The notes below the pieces were generated by a model. The model was not told the DNA's origin, did not search any database, and saw only the letters and a program-made list of their open reading frames with translations. A stretch of DNA of 64,000 nucleotides from NCBI RefSeq assembly GCF_001540865.1, contig NC_033637.1, positions 8,406,344-8,470,343 on the forward strand. Reading direction: 5' to 3'. Positions 54,201-64,000 of this stretch are shown here, in pieces; position 1 is the stretch's first letter; each line of letters starts with the position of its first letter. Source of the stretch: Ananas comosus (taxonomy: Eukaryota; Streptophyta; Magnoliopsida; Poales; Bromeliaceae). The position numbers were made by a program, and so were the translations under genes.

Positions 54201-56035
54201 AGCCGAATAAGAGGCATAGGGTCGTGCAGCCACAGAAAACCCAGCAAAACGGGCCTTTCCTGACAGAAAAAAAGGTGAACACGATGATCGAAACTTGCCC
54301 AGATCATCGTGGCTCCCTTTCGGTAGAGATCGGGAGCGGCCTTCAGAGCTCGAAACAGTTAAAACCATCCTAACTAAAGCCCTATTTCGGGCTGCCGGAG
54401 CAAGGTTGCTCCGGCCGGTTCCGGCGGACAGGGCGGCGCGGGGGGAGCCGGGATGGGTGCTGGGCGGAGGTGAGGAACATGGATGCTCACCTCATTTGGC
54501 GGCGTGGGGCGGCGGCAGTGACGGCGGAGAAGACTTGAGCCCGCACTGAGCGTCGGGCCCGGTTCCACGAAGCTACGGCCACGGGCGGTGGCCGGGGCTC
54601 TCGGGGAGAGCGCGGCAGGTCCACAGAGCGCGGAGGAGGAGGGGAAAGGCGGCGAGAGGCGACAGCGCGGCCGGCCGCGGCCTCGGCGTTTGCGATCGAG
54701 CATAGGTCGGTTGCCAGAGCCTGGCAGGGTGCGTCCAGGTTCACCGGCGGCGGCGCGATCCGAAGGGTCAGCGCGGCGACTGACGGGAAGCGTCGGTGAC
54801 ACAGGAGAAGCCCGAGGGCATGGACCAAGGCGCTGCGACGCTGGCGGTGGAGTTACAAGTCTGCTCGTCCGAGCAGACCCTGGGGAGATGGCATGCAGGG
54901 TGCCCGCGCGTGGACTGCAGGCGCGGCTCGCAGGAGCGCCGGCGACCGGCCGGTTGGTCTGCGGGTCGGGAGGCGCGCCGAAGTGTGCAGCGCGGGTGCT
55001 CGCGCGGGCGGGGAGGCGCGGTCAATCCTCGACTAAGCTCGGCTAAGGCAGCAGCGGCCATCCTGGGCTGCAGCGGCGGCGCTAGGCGACGGCGGCGGTC
55101 GGCGGGGATGCTCGCCGGAGCACGGGGCGACACCGGCGGAGGGTCTGGAGGTGGCGGCAGTCTCGGGCTTCCTCACAACCCGAGATAAGAGAGAAGGAGA
55201 GAGAGGATTATGGTGCGGCTGCGGCGGCTGGCCGGCCGGACCCGGTCGGCGGCGGCCGGGAGGCGCGCGGCCAGGTCAGAGGGAGGCAAGAACGTGGCTG
55301 GGGTGCAGTTATGGCTAGGGTTAGGGTTAGGGGATCAAAAACCCTAGATACACTATATATACATAAGGTGCAAATTGCAAGTAAGTCCTCCAAAACTCAG
55401 AATTTCATAACGAGTCCTCCACAGCGCGTGTAAAACGCGAGAATACCCCTCCACGTGCGATCCCACGCAAAACGGTACATAAAATGTCGCATCTTTTGCG
55501 AAATTACAATTTGCCAACACCGACCTCTCCTCGATCAACGTGCGATCTCCGCAGATCCGTCCGTCAGATTTGCGAACGGATTATACCGGTGCGATCAGAA
55601 CCTCAGAGACAACAAAGCTATGATTTCATTTCACCTCAAACGGTCGCGGATTCACGACGAAATCTGACCTTCTCTCCAACAGAAGAAACTACGCACAAAA
55701 TACATATAAAACACGTATTTTTGGATTTTCTCGAAATCCGTGCGTCAAACTCAAAATCCGTCAGCGCCATTAGTTCCAGAATAGCTGATCTGATCGAAAC
55801 GAGCTATTGGATCGCTATGAACGGAGTCCGGTACGCGCCGATAGCCAGCTCTACCCCGTGGCTTTACCGAAAAACCGAAGTTACTATTCACTTAAGTGAA
55901 AACTAATAATCGCGTAACTACTCCGTTTTAGCTCAGTTTCTCCTGAAACTTGACGAGTGCTTATGTAATTAAATTACACACATAAACATCGTCAACTGAG
56001 AGTTTAGTTGCACTGTCAAAATCTCAGTCCTTATA
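51229..56035 (-). repeat. 5' LTR of the LARD, about 4.81 kb
   Basis: It aligns end to end with 44049-48899. The differences are dominated by one-base gains and losses. The GC-rich zone is at 54380-55310, and CCCTAGATACACTATATATA near 55341 is the counterpart of the TATA region. Overlapping frames at 54295-55188 are not genes. Confidence 0.85.
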
Positions 56036-56040
56036 GGTCA

Positions 56041-56729
56041 TTAAAATTTTATCAATAATTGAATGTGCTCTTTCCTTCAAACAATGTTACTACAATCAAT
56101 TTAGCCGTAGGTTATCACATAAAACTTCAAAATAAAAACTTCGAAACACAGAGAAGTTTTTGGGTGGCTTGAAGCTTTGCAGATCATACGCAAGGCAAGT
56201 GACACGAAGAACTGTTTTGCAAATACTTTTATTTGAGAAAATAGATTTATTAGTTTACCCAATAAAATTTTGGAAATGTTAATTATAGACATTAAAAGTT
56301 TAAAGTTTGATGGTGGGAGTGCCGAAGTTATTATATATTCTAAGATTAAATTAATATTTTTTGGTACAATTCTGAAATTTTAGGAATATGTAATTGTGTT
56401 TTAGAGATATAGTGCAGGAGACACGGCGCAGGCTAGCCTCGTTGGTGAAGGGACTGCACAACCTACCTAGTTCATTAGGGCAATCACAGCATTGGCTTGG
56501 GTAAATTGTGGATCTTCGGGGGTGACAACGATTGAATACGATTAGATTTTTGGCAAAACTATATTCACGTTCATATTATTTTAAAATACAGATTCTCGGA
56601 TGCAAATTTGGATGCGGATATGTATCGAATAATAAATTTTGTTATCATGTTCACTAATTAAAAGGAATCGGATTCAGATATGAGCCGAATTTATATTTGG
56701 ATACTATTCAGATAATAATATCTAGTAAT
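56041..56729. other. AT-rich spacer
   Basis: No genes. A GC-richer patch (56410-56540, containing GCAGGAGACACGGCGCAGGC) has no identified counterpart in the window. Confidence 0.5.
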
Positions 56730-57262
56730 GAGTTCGCCTTGTGTGCTTTTAGAAGCATGGGGCCTTCGTGCTATCAAATCCTTTTTGATACTAAAACTTT
56801 TGAATCGACGATCTACTCTATTAGACTTAATTTAGATAATCGGAAGTATCTAGAAAATAAATTTTATGATTTTTTGATATCATTTAACTAGTGATCGAAA
56901 TGACTCAAAATTAACGATTAAAAATAAAAATCTCACGAAAAATAATATGACACTAAAATTTTAGATAAAAAATATTGTTATTTTATGTAGTATAAAGAGT
57001 ATTATATCAAAATTTCACGTGCTTTGGATATTATTATAATAAAGCTTGCAAACGACTTACCATGACCATTAGAATTGTTGATTTTGGGCCCTCAATCTCT
57101 AGAAGAATAATATAAAACAATTATAAAATTTATTTTTTAGATATTTTAAATACTCTAAATCAAATTTAATAAAGTAGATCGTTGGTTTCGAAAGTCCTAA
57201 CATTAACAATGACTTGATAACATGGAGGCCATTGTACTTCTAAAAGAACGCAAGCCGAGCTC
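56730..57262. mobile_element. Diverged copy of the foldback MITE
   Basis: It has the same layout as 20910-21446: a left arm with AGAAGCATGGGGCC, TCTAGAAAATAAATTT and ACTAGTGATCGAA, and a mirrored right arm ending CTTCTAAAAGAACGCAAG. The arms are more diverged from each other than in the first copy, so it is older. Confidence 0.7.
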
Positions 57263-57686
57263 TGTAGTAACATGCATATGTAAATATTAACTAGAATTAG
57301 AGTGAATAAAACACAGTACGATTAAAGTTTCACACTCGTATTCAAATTTTGTATAAAATTAAATCTTTTAATAAACATAAATAAAATTTAACATAAAATT
57401 CATAATAAAATAAATGAAGAATACAATAGAACATCAATTTGTCTTCCTACTATATTTATTAACATTTCTTTTATTCCATAGGAGTGCAAACTATCTAATA
57501 CCGCCGGATTTTTTAAGAAACCATTTTAGCTCCATTTTTGTATTATTTTAGATGTGAATTCAGATATAAATATGTGTTGAATGCTAAATTTTGATATCTA
57601 TATTCGCATCCTATCGAATTCGGTATTGGATTCAACAGGAGTTTATCCTAACCACATATTTTTTCTACTCTTTTGCATGCATATGT
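57263..57686. other. AT-rich spacer
   Basis: No gene, RNA or repeat is recognised. Confidence 0.5.
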
Positions 57687-60600
57687 GTCATGCCCCGGGT
57701 CCCTTTTTTTGGCTAAAAAGAATAGCGGAAGTGTCTAATTTTTTTTGAAACCTTGACCCCAGGGGATGACAAACCAGCCACAAGTACAGAGAATCCACTG
57801 TTCACGCGAACAGAGTCTCTCCTATATTTGCACGGCGTCACACAAGTACAAGTTATAACCACAAGTGATTCACCAACCATGAATACATTCACCAAGCATG
57901 AATACATTCACCACATCACATAATTACGAATTACTTTCATAAATCCACATCTATCATTCAAAAACGTTTCCCACCTGAAAACTCATTTTGAAATACTAAA
58001 ATTACAAAAGCAAAAATCCTTTTAAAAACTGTTTCTCACACATAAACCTTTGCTTTTAAAAGCAAGCTACCACGAGGGGTAGAAAACCATTTTTTGCAAA
58101 TCTATATTAAAACCACAACTTTGTTCATAGTCAAAGCCGTACCATAAAATAAATAAAGTTAAATCAAGTTAAATAACGTTAAACTGAACCACAATTATTC
58201 AATCTATTATTCAAATAAAAGGGATGAGACTAAACCAATAGTAATCAGGCCGGGGAAGCCTACTCTCGCTAGGTACATGTCTCACGCCTCGTCCCAACTT
58301 GGACCTCCAATGTCACTTGAAATTGGGCGGTGGGGTGTGAGAAACCAACAAAGGGTCTCCCAATGGATACCGCAAGCTGACGAGGGCAGTGTACTCACTG
58401 GTAACCAAAAAGTCGCTATGAACAATGATACAGTAGCAAAAGTAAAATAGGAAAAACAAGGTATATAAATGCAACTGCCACTATTGTACATCTACATGCG
58501 TCAACCGGACAATCAGTCTAAAGTACCCAATCTAGAATTCGCCATGTCGGTTTAAGGACCTGATGCAAGTGCCACGCCGCTCTAAACCCTAGCAGTGGGT
58601 TGCTATGCTCGGGTCGGAATTCGACCACTTTTCTGAAAAAGAGCACCGTTGCGGTGGCCAAACCGCTGGTGTACGTGAAATACGTACGAGCAATGGCGAT
58701 CGATGCAAATATGATCAATAGTCGTTGGCAAGTAGCTAACAATCAATCTCTCAGGGTGTGCCGACCGAATGGGTCATCAATCAAAATCTCAAACCGATCA
58801 ACTAGGTCTCACTGATGTCGTATCGTGCACAAGTATAATCAGTAACCACTCTACTCCTAGATCATGATAATCAAATATAAAGATAACCGAGTAGAGCAAT
58901 AAGAAGTGAAGTCATACAGTGCTAGGCTCAACAATCTTGGGTAATGCAAGAAATATAAAGAGAGAGAGTGGAGGGAACATCACCGAACGTGCACCACTGG
59001 ACCGACTTCGGATCGAAGTACCCACCTGTATCAGTGTTACGCCTGTCTTTGAACTATACACAATCGTCAACCGGACCTATGAAGAGTCCACCAGGTTGGT
59101 GTCCACCTACTAAACCAAATTACACAACTCACAAACCCCACACAATTCCCTAAAATCGGTTTCCTAAAACCGATCACCTTAATTTGCCAAAAATCCCAAA
59201 AATCACACCGGGATTCCATCGGGATCCACTAAGTGTCCCGAAACACACTGACTCGTGCCGTGAGTCACCCGCTGCCTCAAAACACATCAATTTGGGTATC
59301 CAGGCAGCCAACATCAAAGTTCATGTTGAAACGATTATTATCGGATAGTTGTTCCAACCCGGGTTCCCGGAAGTGTCAATTTCGACACCGGAACCCTCTA
59401 CCGCTAACCCATTATCTCTTAACTCTCGAAACGACGAGGGTAACCGGCCAACAAGGCTCGACGGCAAAACACATGGTGTTCCAACACTATTGGATAGAAT
59501 TCGACCTGAAACCGCGTTCCATCGGCGAATTTTGCCGAAAAACGCGCCGAAATTGACATTCGATTTCCGCAAAAGGTTTCGGACCTTAGACGATCAGTCC
59601 AGGGGTCAACTACCACACATATACACTGATCGCAGCAGCCACGAGGTGGTAAATTGCATAAAGGCCCCTAATACTATAAATAATTCTATTATTTTATGTA
59701 AAAAGTAAGGTTTTAAGGGTCATCACCGCTAACCGAAGGTTTCGGAGGTCAGGCGATATACAGGCTGACAGGTCTCGACTAGGCAAAGGTCGTGCTCACT
59801 GTTCGAAGCACTGCGGATTGCTGCGAAGAGCGTGGAAGCAAGCTGAAGTTCAGCGAATCAAGCGCACAAGGAGCGACAAGGCCGGAAACAGTGATGCGCG
59901 GCTCTCCGATAGAGATTGAGGTGAGCACTGTGATCAGCAGAGCCTCGAGATCACTATTCTTACTTTCAGAGAGTTCGGAAGGCCCTCGAATCACCGAAAC
60001 AGTGAAAGCAACCTGGAGATAGCCTAACTAGGCCAGCACTGGACAGGGAGGCCCGAGCACGGTCGGCAGTGGCTCAGCGGCCGGCGCACCAGCGGTAGGG
60101 GGTATGGCCGACCGGGGGAGGTCGGTGCTCGGGCTGGCCGGTGGCTGGAGGCGTCGGTGGTAGAGCTGGAGCAACCTAAGCCCGTGCAGGTTATCCTCAG
60201 GTTCAGGTGGCTTCTCCGGCCACGGCGAGGGTTAAGGCGGCCGGAGAGGTGGAGCGGGGTCCCCTTGGGACCTAGTGGAGCAGTGGGCGAAGGCTGCCGG
60301 CGGCGGGGAAGGCGGCGTGGCAAAGTTCAGCCGCACCAGCCCTAGCAGGCAGCAGGCCGCAACAGTCGCGATAGCAACGCATCGCGGGGGCGGCTGCGAT
60401 CGACCCAGGAAGGTCGCCAGAGGTCCAGAGGAGGCGTCAGTGAGGGGTTTGAGGGGGAGGAGCACTTGTTGACTCCTGGGCAGGGATGAAGGGAGAGGAC
60501 AGTGGCAAAGTGAAAAGGGAGAGAGAGGGATGATAGCAGTGGAGGTGGTTAGCCGGCTAGAGTGTGGTCGCCGGCAGTCAGGGAGCATGCGACGCACAAG

Positions 60601-61090
60601 GGTGAGGGAGGAGCGGTTGCTGGGTGCTTAGCTGAGGGGTAGCAAGGCTAGGGTTAGGGTTTGGATAATGAAAACCCTAATGGTCCCAATGTATAAATAA
60701 CATAACTTTGCAATTAAGTCCTCCATTTTCTACTATTTCATGCTGAGTCCCTCACAGCATGTGTAAATCATGTGCACACATCTCTAAAAGTGATTTCACG
60801 CAATTCAGTACATAAAATATAAGGGTTTTTGCAAAAGCTCTATTTTGCCAGTTTCGACCCCTTCTCGGTAATCGCATGATATCGGGAGATCCGTTAATCC
60901 GATTTGCAAACGGACTGCGCCAACGCTTCTGGCACTACCGAACCATCGAGACCACAATTTTGTTTCACCCAAATTGGTAGCAGTTTCGCGACGGAACTCG
61001 TCATCTCTCCGATTCCAAACACCGCATACATATATATATACATAAAAATCAAATTTAAATCAAATTCAAAATTCAAATTTTGAATTCTCC
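57687..61090 (-). repeat. LTR related to the LARD, truncated
   Basis: It starts on the plus strand TGTCATGCCCCGGGTCCC and follows the LARD LTR landmarks in order: a T-rich run, TGACCCCAGGG, CACGAGGGGTAGAAAACC, a GC-rich zone (60020-60640), AGGGTTAGGGTTTGG, and TCCGTTAATCCGATTTGC. It fades out at about 61090 without the LTR's other end. It is clearly diverged from both LARD LTRs, so it is an older or sister-family copy. Confidence 0.75.
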
Positions 61091-61157
61091 TAGTTTAAAA
61101 GTCTCAAATATTACAATATGTAATTATGTTGCAGTTTTAACAGTATATTTTTCAATT

Positions 61158-61552
61158 ATAATATTTGGTTTGATACATTGAATTTAACTACAGCTAGAGT
61201 TGAAACTATACAAGAAAGGTGAACTGTAGTTGTTCAAACTATACTTAAATTGGCTGCAGTTTTAATTTTATATGTTTGGTTAATTCGCGCATCTTTTCAA
61301 ATTTTTTGATAATTCTATCGATATAAAAGAATATGATAGTATATGGTTAAATGCNATAATATTTGGTTTGATACATTGAATTTAACTACAGCTAGAGTTG
61401 AAACTATACAAGAAAGGTGAACTGTAGTTGTTCAAACTATACTTAAATTGGCTGCAGTTTTAATTTTATATGTTTGGTTAATTCGCGCATCTTTTCAAAT
61501 TTTTTGATAATTCTATCGATATAAAAGAATATGATAGTATATGGTTAAATGC
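61158..61552 (+). repeat. 197-bp duplication around a single N
   Basis: 61158-61354 and 61356-61552 appear identical, each starting ATAATATTTGGTTTGATACA and ending ATATGGTTAAATGC, separated only by one N at 61355. Equal length and apparent identity point to two overlapping contig ends joined without merging. Confidence 0.9.
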
Positions 61553-61944
61553 ATCAAGTAATTTGATTGATAATATTGAATTTAATTGGGAATGAGAATC
61601 ATTCCAAAGCAATAATGAAGTGTCTCTGAGAGTTAGCTATTGAAATGACTACAGCGACACCTGCTGGTCAACACATCTGCAGAGTGTCAGGAAGAGTTGG
61701 AATCGTCTTGGCGCAAAATGGATACAAAAATTGACTCAGAGCACTGAAACTAGCCAAAAGTGAAATTTTGACTATTTTTGGGCGCCCAAAACTTTAGTGC
61801 TAAACTGATAGTGCTACTTATGCTATTGGAGTCATTTCGGGCTGTCATTCGGGCGCCTAGTTGTGAGCTCGAATTTGCTAGGTGAAGAACTTCGCAATTT
61901 TTGACCGTTGTTGACACACGGCAGGTGGCGATTTTGGATACGGG
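61553..61944 (+). repeat. LTR-like fragment
   Basis: 61630-61940 is a diverged relative of the partial LTR at 21848 (shared order GAGTGTC.GGA, then TTGGCG.CAAAATGGA.ACA). It also has a GGGCGCC motif in two orientations (about 61781 and 61849). No gene. Confidence 0.5.
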
Positions 61945-64000
61945 TGCCACACCCTGCAAGCGTCAATTTGGTCAGTTTGGGTACGTCAAACAGACGCCGA
62001 ACGGACAGAACCTCCCCTGTCTGCCCAAGGCTCAACAACAAGGATCATGTACATTTAGTCGCCCAGGTAGACATAACAACATACGAGTATGATACAAGCA
62101 CGAACAAAAGAGAGAATACTAGCTATTACATTCATCGTTCAACCATTTACATCATTGGTTTACATGTTCATCTCAAAATACATATACAACTCTCCAAAAG
62201 TAACCTCACCCAATATACATCATGTCTCTCAACTATACGTAGTACTCTAATGCATAAAGGAAGGCTACTAACTAGGGCGCGATGCCCTTACCACGATCCT
62301 CGCCCGGTCCGCTCGAGCTAGGCCCTGCAACAAAGTGGGATGAGAACTAATAATAGTTCCCAGTGGGTTCAGCTACCAACTCCGCCGATCTTCCCACTAG
62401 GTCTAAACAGGATATAATATGATAATGAAACTGCTAACATAGTAATGAAATTTGCTATCATGCTACTATGCCTTAATCAATAGGAAATGAATGAAATGTC
62501 TACATAGTAATGAAATCAACTATCATGCTACTATGCTCATAAGGTATGTCATTCATATGTTTATCACCCAATCATCTTGGCTAACCCGAAGGTTTGCCTC
62601 GACTCACAATTCAATCCCATAGGTGAGGAGACCCTGCCGCTGCACACACCCGAGACCGTCGGCTAGGTAGGTACGTTAACCCATCATATGATAACTTCGG
62701 AGCTCACTGCTTGGGTGGAGCGACCACCCCAAGAGAGAACAGAGTATGTGAGTATGATCCAATCCTCTCAACCTGAGGAAACCTTATCAACTAGGGATAA
62801 CAACAACTCGGGAAACCATCTATCCCAATGTTCATGTTTAAGTGCCACCACTACACTAGATTCACATGCCACATGTTTACCACTTGGGGAAATCATCTAT
62901 TCCTATGTTCATTATGTCATTAGTGTCTCTACTACACTAGTTTTACATGCCACTCGTTTATGTCATCACATATAGTTTCACATGCTACTCGTCTATGTCA
63001 TCACATATAGCTTCACATGCCACTCGTCTATGTCATCACGTATATCAAGTTCACCACTTGTTTCGGCACTATAGGATTCCATGTCAAGACCCAATTCTCG
63101 TGCATCCACTAGAACGTGTCCAACTCACATTGCTATATCTACTATGGAGGCATGCAAGGAATGAAAATGCAACTATCAAGCATCCTACAATGCATAATAT
63201 TAATATAGGAAATGTATGATTAACATTACAACATAGACATAGAATGAAGCTCGATTGCTTCGGATAGAACCCCCCACCTTCTGGTGATGCCGCGATGCTA
63301 GAATCCCAGTTTCGCGATTTATGGATGACGATTCGGCTCGATCCAACGCAAACGAACCGAAAACGGTACTTTTCTTCAATGGCTCGTTGCACGACCGTAG
63401 GAACTTCAATTCGAGTTACCCACAATATCGGTTTTACCTTCAATTAGAGTTACATTGGCTCAATTTAGATCAAACTCAACCATGATCAAAAGCCCTCTCT
63501 AGAACTCTAGAAACTTACTATTGCAAGAATATACTATATCAACTCTTGATTCAAGCAAATAGCAACTTACTAGCATCTAAAGTTTCATCTAGATCCATTC
63601 CTAGGGCATATAAACTAAACCCTAGCTATTCACCATTAGAGGTCAAGAGCTTACCTCAAACAAGCTTTCCTCCCAAGCAAAGGAAGAAGAAGAGAAGGAA
63701 GCTCCACCTCCAAGCACCTTTCTCCACCAACTCCTTCTCTTGGTTCCACCCCTAGGAGAGAGAGAGAAGCTTAGAGAGAGAGAGAGAGAGAGAGGGTTTC
63801 TCTTTGGGTGTGCAAATGTCAGGGAATGAGAGGAATAAGCCCATAACACCTCTCATTTAACCGCTACTCAACACAATTGTACAAAACACCCTCCACTTCA
63901 ACTTTTACACACTGCCCGAACGGGGCAGTTTTCGGCTACGGGGTCCAGACCCTGCACAGGATCCGGACCACGTGAACTCCATTTCTACGAAAATTGTAAA
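61945..64000 (-). repeat. Gypsy LTR running off the window
   Basis: On the plus strand it starts TGCCACACCCTGCAAGCG and then CAGACGCCGAACGGACAG. It is collinear with 704-2686 and with the reverse of 25049-27207. The shared inverted motif GGGGTCCAGACCCTGCACAG is at about 63940. The far end is outside the window, so solo or full-length status is unknown. Confidence 0.8.
62941..63044 (+). repeat. 35-bp tandem repeat, three copies
   Basis: The unit TTCACATGCCACTCGTCTAT plus GTCATCACATATAGC is repeated three times, with four or five substitutions in total. It lies within the LTR and is noncoding. Confidence 0.9.

Larger units (their letters stand above)
44049..56035 (-). mobile_element. LARD-type non-autonomous retrotransposon
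   Basis: Two homologous LTRs of about 4.85 and 4.81 kb flank a 2.3-kb interior. The order on the minus strand is 5' LTR (56035-51229), primer-binding site, interior, polypurine tract, 3' LTR (48899-44049). The 5-bp duplications GGTCA are perfect (44044-44048 and 56036-56040). No gag or pol domain is recognised in the interior. Large retrotransposon derivatives have this design and rely on a partner for proteins. The LTR end GTGACA and the GC-rich U3/R zone are shared with Tekay-like Gypsy LTRs nearby, so a Gypsy partner is likely. Confidence 0.85.

Noticed and set aside
54069..55188. A second cluster of overlapping GC-rich frames.
   Set aside because: Same LTR zone in the other LTR; frames differ from the first copy because of indels, so they are not genes.
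56410..56540. Possible SINE head (GC-richer patch with CTAGCCTCGTTGG).
   Set aside because: The A box fit is poor, no B box or poly-A tail is seen, and there is no second copy in the window.

Overview
The window looks like plant nuclear DNA from a large, repeat-rich genome, possibly a monocot (the monocot guess is weak). The evidence is plant-type LTR retrotransposons primed by initiator tRNA-Met, a Cassandra-like 5S-bearing element, CACTA, PIF/Harbinger and Helitron-like sequences, an LRK10L-type receptor kinase exon and relics of a plant PPR gene. I see no bacterial operon, CRISPR array, intact rRNA or tRNA gene, or complete single-copy host gene. The only host-like coding sequences are one intact kinase exon (23.2-24.3 kb), a decayed second kinase copy, and captured PPR exons.

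Region 1 (334-15824) is one heavily invaded Ty1/copia element. Its LTRs are at 334-653 and 14945-15824, flanked by near-matching target duplications CAAAA/CAAAT. Inside it sit: a truncated Gypsy LTR (704-2686); the broken copia gag-pol (2700-6656), itself split by a 243-bp Cassandra-like element with two 5S promoter blocks (6248-6490); a 5'-truncated Tekay/Del-type Gypsy that has lost its reverse transcriptase (6657-11520); a Helitron-like stretch with PPR exons (11521-14120); and, just before the copia polypurine tract, an ORF with its own TATA box that encodes a double-stranded-RNA-binding domain plus a coiled coil (14475-14927). The copia 3' LTR also holds a complete 555-bp TRIM with intact GTGAA duplications (15148-15702).

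Region 2 (15.8-22.6 kb) is a patchwork of Gypsy LTR pieces, MITEs, a small CACTA derivative, Helitron-like termini and TA microsatellites. It ends in a 100-N gap. Region 3 (22.7-27.8 kb) holds the LRK10L kinase exon and a pseudokinase split by a small element with a 9-bp duplication, which is split in turn by a solo LTR with a perfect 5-bp duplication. Region 4 (27.8-30.3 kb) is an internally deleted copia on the minus strand. Region 5 (30280-39238) is a 9-kb CACTA transposon with TNPD-like and TNPA-like genes on the minus strand. Region 6 (about 39.2-43.3 kb) is a PIF/Harbinger transposase with one stop codon and a catalytic Asp-to-His change.

Region 7 (44049-56035) is a minus-strand non-autonomous retrotransposon of the LARD type. 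It has about 4.8-kb LTRs, a 2.3-kb interior with no recognisable pol, and GGTCA duplications. Its two LTRs differ mostly by single-base indels, which suggests poor consensus quality. Region 8 (56-64 kb) has a decayed MITE, a related truncated LTR, a 197-bp duplication flanking a single N (probably an assembly join) and a further Gypsy LTR that runs off the window.

The most novel-looking item is the dsRNA-binding ORF carried by the copia element, behind a promoter that repeats the motif vocabulary of the LTR.
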